64,000 nucleotides of DNA from SEAL01 sp032153715 (lineage in GTDB: Bacteria > Patescibacteriota > Saccharimonadia > Saccharimonadales > Saccharimonadaceae). Of this stretch, positions 60,337 through 64,000 are shown piece by piece (the stretch's first letter is position 1; every line of letters starts with the position of its first letter). The notes beneath the pieces are model-generated. The model had not been told where the DNA came from and did no database searches. It saw only the letters and a list, made by a program, of their open reading frames with translations. The stretch is from NCBI GenBank assembly GCA_032153715.1, contig JALDYR010000001.1, forward strand, positions 372,001 through 436,000. Direction: 5' to 3'. Both the position numbers and the translations under genes were made by a program.

Positions 60337-60549
60337 ATGGGATTTTTAAGTGATTTTGGCAGCTTTCTCAGCGAAGTGCAAGCCGTTAACGACGAGATTG
60401 ATAACCTCAAAAGTGAGGTCGTGTCATCCGTCGTTGATGCCGCCAACCAAACGCGCGATACCGTCGCCGACACAGCCAGTCAGGCCACGAGTGCTATTCA
60501 GCAAATTAATAGTGATATCGAGCAATCACTACCAAAAAATGACCAGTAG
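60337..60549 (+). CDS. Small helical protein
   Basis: A 70-residue protein, mostly one helix with regular Val/Ala/Ile spacing (SEVVSSVVDAANQTRDTVAD), ending LPKNDQ. No membrane helix or signal. It resembles small YtxH-like or stress-type helical proteins in composition only. TATACT (60325-60330) ends 6 nt before the ATG; GGAG is also there, within 3 nt. A bidirectional terminator overlaps its stop codon. Confidence 0.65.
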   Translation: MGFLSDFGSFLSEVQAVNDEIDNLKSEVVSSVVDAANQTRDTVADTASQATSAIQQINSDIEQSLPKNDQ

Positions 60550-60566
60550 CCTGGTCGTTTTTATTT
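60541..60566. terminator. Bidirectional terminator overlapping the stop codon
   Basis: GACCAG-TAGC-CTGGTC hairpin followed by GTTTTTATTT on the plus strand and ATTTTTTGG on the minus strand. The TAG stop of the plus-strand gene is in the loop. Confidence 0.85.
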
Positions 60567-60654
60567 ATGGGTCGCGCCGTGTTTCCGGCAGCGCCAGACG
60601 TAGCACGAGAGCAATCAAGAACAAAACAACAATAATCAGCAGGTAGTACTTCAT
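60565..60654 (-). CDS. 29-residue transmembrane peptide
   Basis: ATG 60654 lies 4 nt past the stop of the next gene upstream (60659-60856, same strand) and encodes a 29-residue peptide: one membrane helix (YLLIIVVLFLIALVLRLAL) and a PETRRDP tail. Its stop touches the terminator. Small single-helix peptides often modulate membrane complexes. The close coupling and terminator position support expression. No family recognised. Confidence 0.6.
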   Translation of the reverse strand: MKYYLLIIVVLFLIALVLRLALPETRRDP

Positions 60655-60658
60655 GCAG

Positions 60659-60856
60659 TTATGATACCTTTTGGCCTCCGTAGACAGAGGCGCCATATCC
60701 ATTATGCGAGACAGCTGGAGCCTGCTTCGGGGCGGGCGCTAACGTCTTAAGAAGTGCACCAACCCCAGTCAGTGCAACAACCGCGATCGCAACATGCTTC
60801 AAAAAATCTTTTCGGTCCATCTTTTTATTAAGAAGCGTATCGAGCTCTTGCTTCAT
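60659..60856 (-). CDS. Small membrane protein with RK-type Tat-like signal
   Basis: A 65-residue protein. Residues 13-35 read MDRKDFLKHVAIAVVALTGV, a sequence close to the Tat signal SRRxFLK but with one Arg replaced by Lys, followed by a hydrophobic helix. The remainder is short, with a Pro/Ala stretch and the motif NGYGASVYGG. Proteins with this layout recur in CPR genomes, often near tat genes. A promoter (TTGACA-N17-TTTAAT) lies upstream. tatC is the adjacent upstream gene. Whether it is a Tat substrate is an inference. Confidence 0.7.
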   Translation of the reverse strand: MKQELDTLLNKKMDRKDFLKHVAIAVVALTGVGALLKTLAPAPKQAPAVSHNGYGASVYGGQKVS

Positions 60857-60902
60857 GGCGGTTTTTACCTTTGTTGTTTGTTTTGATTATAATTATGCTT
60901 TT

Positions 60903-60931
60903 ATTAAACACCGATCGGCGAATCGTGTCAA
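60903..60931 (-). promoter_or_regulatory. Promoter of the RK-type Tat-like protein gene
   Basis: TTGACA (60926-60931, minus) and TTTAAT (60903-60908) spaced by 17 nt. Confidence 0.7.
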
Positions 60932-60944
60932 TAAAAGTTGTGTG

Positions 60945-61787
60945 CTATATAGTCGAAAAACCGTCGACAACTCGAGCCGTGGATGACGTTGCTGTCGACT
61001 CAGCGGGGCGTCGCATGCGACGACGAATAAACACCGCTACGGCGCCTAATTGGTATATCGCCATAATCGGACCAGCTACAATCATCTGATTTATCATGTC
61101 TGGCGTCGGTGTAATAATAGCTGCAGCAATAACCGATCCAACAATCACATAGCGCTGCGACGACAATAAAACTCCTGGGGGAAAGGGCCGAATATGATCA
61201 AACATAAACAGCAGCAACGGCAGCTGGAATAACGCCGCCAGTCCTAGCATGTACATCACCACAAATCCCAAGTATGACTCGGCCGTCAAATTTGGCGTCA
61301 CTGCATCACCAGCGAAAGTCGTTAAGAAGTTAATAGCCGCCGGAATGGCCGCCACATACCCAAACACTGCACCAGCGGCAGCCAGAATGCCCGACAGCAG
61401 CACCAGGATGACAATAAGCTTTCGCGAGGCGCCTTCAAAGACCGGCTGCAAAAACCGGTAGATATGATAGATAATGACAGGGATAGTGAGGAGCGCGCCA
61501 AAATACAAACAGATCGTAAAAATAAAACTAAACCCACCGCCAGGTGTAAGATACACTAGCTTTTCACCATGGAGTGGTGCGACCACAAAATCAACAAGAT
61601 AGTCTTTAAATTGAAATGCTACCGAAGACGCCACAAGCAAGACTATGACTATCCAAAAAAGACGATTACGCAATTCGTAGATATGCTCAAGAAACGTCAG
61701 CTGATGAACAGCCGGCTGCGAGGAACTACGACTGCTTTGGCTTGCTGTCGGTTTTTGCGGTGCTCTTTTTGTCTGTTGACTTGTCAT
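60945..61787 (-). CDS. tatC: Twin-arginine translocase subunit TatC
   Basis: A 280-residue six-helix protein. After a polar N-terminal tail (1-27), FLEHIYELRNRL is the conserved signal-binding opening; FIFTICLYFGALLTIPVIIYHIYRFLQPV and the later helices are typical. The C-terminus (IRRRMRRPAESTA) is basic. Binds twin-arginine signals. ATG 61787 lies inside tatA (62-nt overlap); AAGGGA is 7 nt upstream of it and there is no later usable start. Confidence 0.92.
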   Translation of the reverse strand: MTSQQTKRAPQKPTASQSSRSSSQPAVHQLTFLEHIYELRNRLFWIVIVLLVASSVAFQFKDYLVDFVVAPLHGEKLVYLTPGGGFSFIFTICLYFGALLTIPVIIYHIYRFLQPVFEGASRKLIVILVLLSGILAAAGAVFGYVAAIPAAINFLTTFAGDAVTPNLTAESYLGFVVMYMLGLAALFQLPLLLFMFDHIRPFPPGVLLSSQRYVIVGSVIAAAIITPTPDMINQMIVAGPIMAIYQLGAVAVFIRRRMRRPAESTATSSTARVVDGFSTI

Positions 61788-61920
61788 CGCTCATTCCCTT
61801 ACGCAATTCTTTCATTGAATCACCAATGCTACGAGCTAGTTCAGGAAGTTTTCGGCCTCCGAAAAGCAGCAATATCACTAAAAAGATGATAATTAATTCA
61901 GTCGTACCTAGTCCAAACAT
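61726..61920 (-). CDS. tatA: Twin-arginine translocase subunit TatA
   Basis: A 64-residue protein from ATG 61920 (TGAGGAG ribosome site). One helix MFGLGTTELIIIFLVILLLFGG followed by the hinge RKLPELARSIGDSMKELRKG, which is the amphipathic helix of TatA, and a charged tail. It forms the pore or membrane-weakening assembly. Its 3' end overlaps tatC by 62 nt. A much longer frame upstream is not credible. Confidence 0.93.
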   Translation of the reverse strand: MFGLGTTELIIIFLVILLLFGGRKLPELARSIGDSMKELRKGMSDDKSTDKKSTAKTDSKPKQS

Positions 61921-62019
61921 ATGCTCCTCACGGTTAAAATCTTCTTTTATAGTATCTTGATTATGGTAATATAGCAAGAAGAAGTAAGCTCCGCTATAAC
62001 AGAGAAAATAACGCATATT

Positions 62020-62292
62020 ATGAAGCCATTTACCCTGCTCGCTCAAGCCACCTACAGCTGCGACAACGCCACTGACGGCAGCTACGGCGCCGGAAACTTT
62101 GGCACCTGCGATACTAGCGCAACCAGCGAAGAAACAACCCAAACTGTTGGCGCACCAGACACGGGCACGTTTTTAGATGTTCTCACAGGGGGCAGTTTTA
62201 GTGTCATTCTCCCGCTTGTTATTGCAACGGTAGTTATCGTTGCAGCTACGATCATAATCATCCGTAAAAAGCGCCCAGCACACCGTTCGTAA
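62020..62292 (+). CDS. Small surface protein with APDTG sorting motif
   Basis: A 90-residue protein. Two Cys in YSCDNATDGSYGAGNFGTC, a Thr-rich linker, then APDTG (45-49), a hydrophobic helix (about 59-80) and a basic tail IRKKRPAHRS. This is a sortase sorting signal with Ala for Leu. There is only a short N-terminal segment before the Cys region, so secretion may use the C-terminal helix or a cryptic signal. The sortase is about 14 kb away. Function unknown. Confidence 0.75.
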   Translation: MKPFTLLAQATYSCDNATDGSYGAGNFGTCDTSATSEETTQTVGAPDTGTFLDVLTGGSFSVILPLVIATVVIVAATIIIIRKKRPAHRS

Positions 62293-62297
62293 TGTAA

Positions 62298-63008
62298 TTA
62301 CTGCTGCAGCTTTAGTGCTTGTAGTAGCGCCCGCGCTTTCAAGCGCGCTTCGTCATCTTGTTGCGTAAACTGTTCGCGACGATGTGCAATTTCATCCACC
62401 ACTCGCACTGCACGGATTAAATCGTCATTAATAATAAAGTGGTAATATGGTAATTCAAGCGCATGCTCCAACTCATCAATAGCCGTATCGCGACGCGATG
62501 GGAACTCGCGAGTAAACTCATCTTCGGTTGCATAGCGCCGGGCTAAGCGTTCGCGCCATGTCGTGTAGTCGGGTGGAATAATAAACAGTGCTCGAACCGT
62601 GTCGGCAAGCGAGCGAAAAGCGCGCACCCCGTTAACGTCGATATTACTGATAGCCACGTTACCGCCCTCGTTCGCGCGGTACAGTTCATTAATACTGACA
62701 CCGTAGTAATGCACCCCGTAATGATTAACCTCGATGAGCTGATGCTCCTCAAGCATGCGCTGCATTTCATCATACGTGACAAAATGATACTCACGCCCAT
62801 TAAGTTCCAGCAGCCCGTTATTCTCGCGCGGCGGGCGGGTGGTGTGCGTGACGATGCGATGATAGCCGCGCATCGCAAGTAATTGTGATTGAATCGTATC
62901 CTTACCCGCTCCCGAAATTCCAACGAGCAGCAGGACATTTGCCTGGCGAACCGCGTTAGCGGCATGTTGGTCAGGTTGGTAATTATTGGCGATTTCTTCG
63001 AGTGTCAT
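62298..63008 (-). CDS. gmk: Guanylate kinase
   Basis: A 236-residue P-loop kinase. Walker A VGISGAGKDT (about 29-38), HTTRPPRENN for GMP binding, and EYHFVTYDEM, typical of guanylate kinases. The N-terminal 25 residues and a C-terminal helical extension (about 195-236) are longer than the usual 200-residue form. It converts GMP to GDP. Lys of the Walker A motif is kept with Asp (GKDT) instead of the common S/T-x. Located next to lepA on the same strand. Confidence 0.85.
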   Translation of the reverse strand: MTLEEIANNYQPDQHAANAVRQANVLLLVGISGAGKDTIQSQLLAMRGYHRIVTHTTRPPRENNGLLELNGREYHFVTYDEMQRMLEEHQLIEVNHYGVHYYGVSINELYRANEGGNVAISNIDVNGVRAFRSLADTVRALFIIPPDYTTWRERLARRYATEDEFTREFPSRRDTAIDELEHALELPYYHFIINDDLIRAVRVVDEIAHRREQFTQQDDEARLKARALLQALKLQQ

Positions 63009-63029
63009 AGGTGTTACTAGTATAGCAAA

Positions 63030-64000
63030 CTAGTCGCGCTTTAGCATGACCGTAAAGGCTTCCGATGGAATATCCACCTTACCAAAGCGCTTCATACGCT
63101 TCTTACCTTTTGCCTGTTTCGCAAGCACCTTCTTCTTTCGGCTGACGTCACCGCCATACAATCCAGTTGTTACATCTTTACGGTAAGCACTGAGATCCTC
63201 GCGTGCGATAAACCGACCGCCAATCGCCGCTTGCAAGCTGACCTGGAAGTTCTGACGCGGGATCACCTCTTTGAGTTTTTTAACAATCACACGGCCAATG
63301 CCATCCGCTTCACTGCGGTGCGCCATAATTGACAGCGCATCGACAATTTCACCGGCAACATAAAAATCAATTCGAACTAAATCTTCAATGCGATACTCGT
63401 CAAGTTCGTAGTTAAAACTTCCATAGCCACTCGTAACACTCTTGAGCTGATCATAGAAGTCAGTCAACAGGTTAGCTAGCGGCGCTTCAAAACTAATCAA
63501 GGCCCGCTCATCAATGTAACTGAGGTTCTTTTGCTGACCACGCTTGCTGACGATAAGCTGGATAACAGCGCCAATGTAGGCCTGCGGCACGACGATTTCA
63601 CCCTTAATCCATGGTTCACGAATTTCAGCAATTTTGCTGACATCAGGCAAGTCAGAGGCTGACTTAATGTCCAGCTCGTCACCATTTGAAAGCGTAACTT
63701 GATAGTCCGTTGATGGATTCGTGACAACCAAATCAAGGTTATACTCGCGCTCAAGGCGCTCACGAATAATATCCATATGTAGCAAACCGAGAAAGCCAAT
63801 ACGCACACCAAAACCAAGAACTGGCGAGTTTTCTGGCTCGAACTGCAAGGCACTGTCGCTGAGCGATAGCTTTTCAACCGCCTCTTTGAGCTCATTGTAA
63901 TCCTCGTTACTAACAGGAAAGAAGCCGGCGTAGACGAATGGCTTAACGTGTTGATAACCTGGTAGCATCTCTTCGGCATGATGGCGTTTGACTGTCACCG
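63030..64000 (-). CDS. lepA: Elongation factor 4 (LepA), 3' part
   Basis: The C-terminal 320 or so residues of LepA; the 5' part lies outside the window. Contains LPGYQHVKPFVYAGFFP (domain II to III boundary), GFGVRIGFLGLLHMDI, and the LepA-specific C-terminal domain with SYGSFNYELDEYR, VKKLKEVIPRQNF and the RKDVTTGLYGGDVSRKKKVLAKQAKGKKRMK block. EF4 back-translocates or resolves stalled ribosomes. It runs into the window edge and is followed on the same strand by gmk (21-nt gap). Confidence 0.95.
   Translation of the reverse strand, partial: VTVKRHHAEEMLPGYQHVKPFVYAGFFPVSNEDYNELKEAVEKLSLSDSALQFEPENSPVLGFGVRIGFLGLLHMDIIRERLEREYNLDLVVTNPSTDYQVTLSNGDELDIKSASDLPDVSKIAEIREPWIKGEIVVPQAYIGAVIQLIVSKRGQQKNLSYIDERALISFEAPLANLLTDFYDQLKSVTSGYGSFNYELDEYRIEDLVRIDFYVAGEIVDALSIMAHRSEADGIGRVIVKKLKEVIPRQNFQVSLQAAIGGRFIAREDLSAYRKDVTTGLYGGDVSRKKKVLAKQAKGKKRMKRFGKVDIPSEAFTVMLKRD

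Noticed and set aside
61921..62142. N-terminal extension of tatA
   Set aside because: It reads through the divergent APDTG gene in antisense and has no Tat-like features; TatA starts at MFGLGTTEL with a good ribosome binding site.
1..64000. UGA recoding as in Gracilibacteria/SR1
   Set aside because: Genes such as pilM, and ends such as the small ORFs, use TGA as a clear stop, and Trp is encoded by TGG. The in-frame TGA in the GNAT gene is an isolated case.

Overview
This window reads as a chromosomal segment of a Saccharibacteria (TM7)-type member of the Candidate Phyla Radiation. The inference rests on very tight gene packing, the near absence of biosynthetic genes, a complete type IV pilus/competence set with several small pilins, a lone TrbL/VirB6-like protein, a monoderm-style surface (sortase, LPxTG-like proteins, TatA/TatC, one bifunctional penicillin-binding protein), and many genes whose -10 box lies only 6-8 nt before the start codon. 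TGA is used as a stop throughout (for example pilM), so the standard bacterial code applies. Species cannot be fixed from the sequence alone.

Layout. 0-5 kb: membrane glycosyltransferases (GT39-type, GtrA), tRNA-Pro(UGG), then small orphan genes next to a duplicated tRNA fragment. 5-8 kb: NUDIX hydrolase, RNase Y, TsaB/TsaE. 8-14.5 kb: pilB-pilC-pilM-pilN-pilO plus a small membrane protein and a PRC-barrel protein. 14.5-24.9 kb: recombination and repair (recX, recA, ruvB, ruvA, ruvC), a pseudopilin, a PH-domain protein, PBP1A, a CsoR/RcnR-type metal-sensor operon and a kinase-like gene with an apparent frame break. 24.9-30 kb: lamin-tail surface protein, YebC, two pilins, ComEC. 30-35 kb: 6-phosphogluconolactonase, RBBP9-like hydrolase, tRNA-Lys, DUF192 protein, and a RimK ligase / RimB protease / second ATP-grasp cluster. 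35-42 kb: TrbL/VirB6-like protein, a 1078-residue polytopic membrane protein, dnaJ. 43-49.5 kb: the most distinctive region, a cell-surface island with a Crp-type regulator, three proteins sharing one repeat motif, a sortase with an adjacent LPDTA substrate, and a glycosyltransferase. 49.5-51.5 kb: flavodoxin-fold reductase, a GNAT gene broken by one in-frame TGA, and an ACT-domain regulator beneath a perfect 22-bp palindrome. 51.6-59.6 kb: dnaK, two ABC systems, grpE, an unlisted 44-residue amphipathic peptide, hrcA. 59.6-64 kb: pilin, tiny membrane ORFs, overlapping tatA/tatC, a second sortase substrate, gmk and the 3' end of lepA.

How the genes work together. Pilus genes with ComEC form a DNA-uptake machine; recA/recX/ruvABC process incoming DNA. 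HrcA controls three CIRCE-bearing promoters (hrcA-peptide-grpE, dnaK, dnaJ), each with the -35 hexamer inside the CIRCE spacer. The surface island links export, sorting and possible glycosylation of repeat proteins. No CRISPR array, insertion sequence, rRNA or prophage was seen. No gene-free stretch exceeds 300 bases except 2351-2716, which holds tRNA-Pro, its promoter and terminator, and a tRNA-like repeat.
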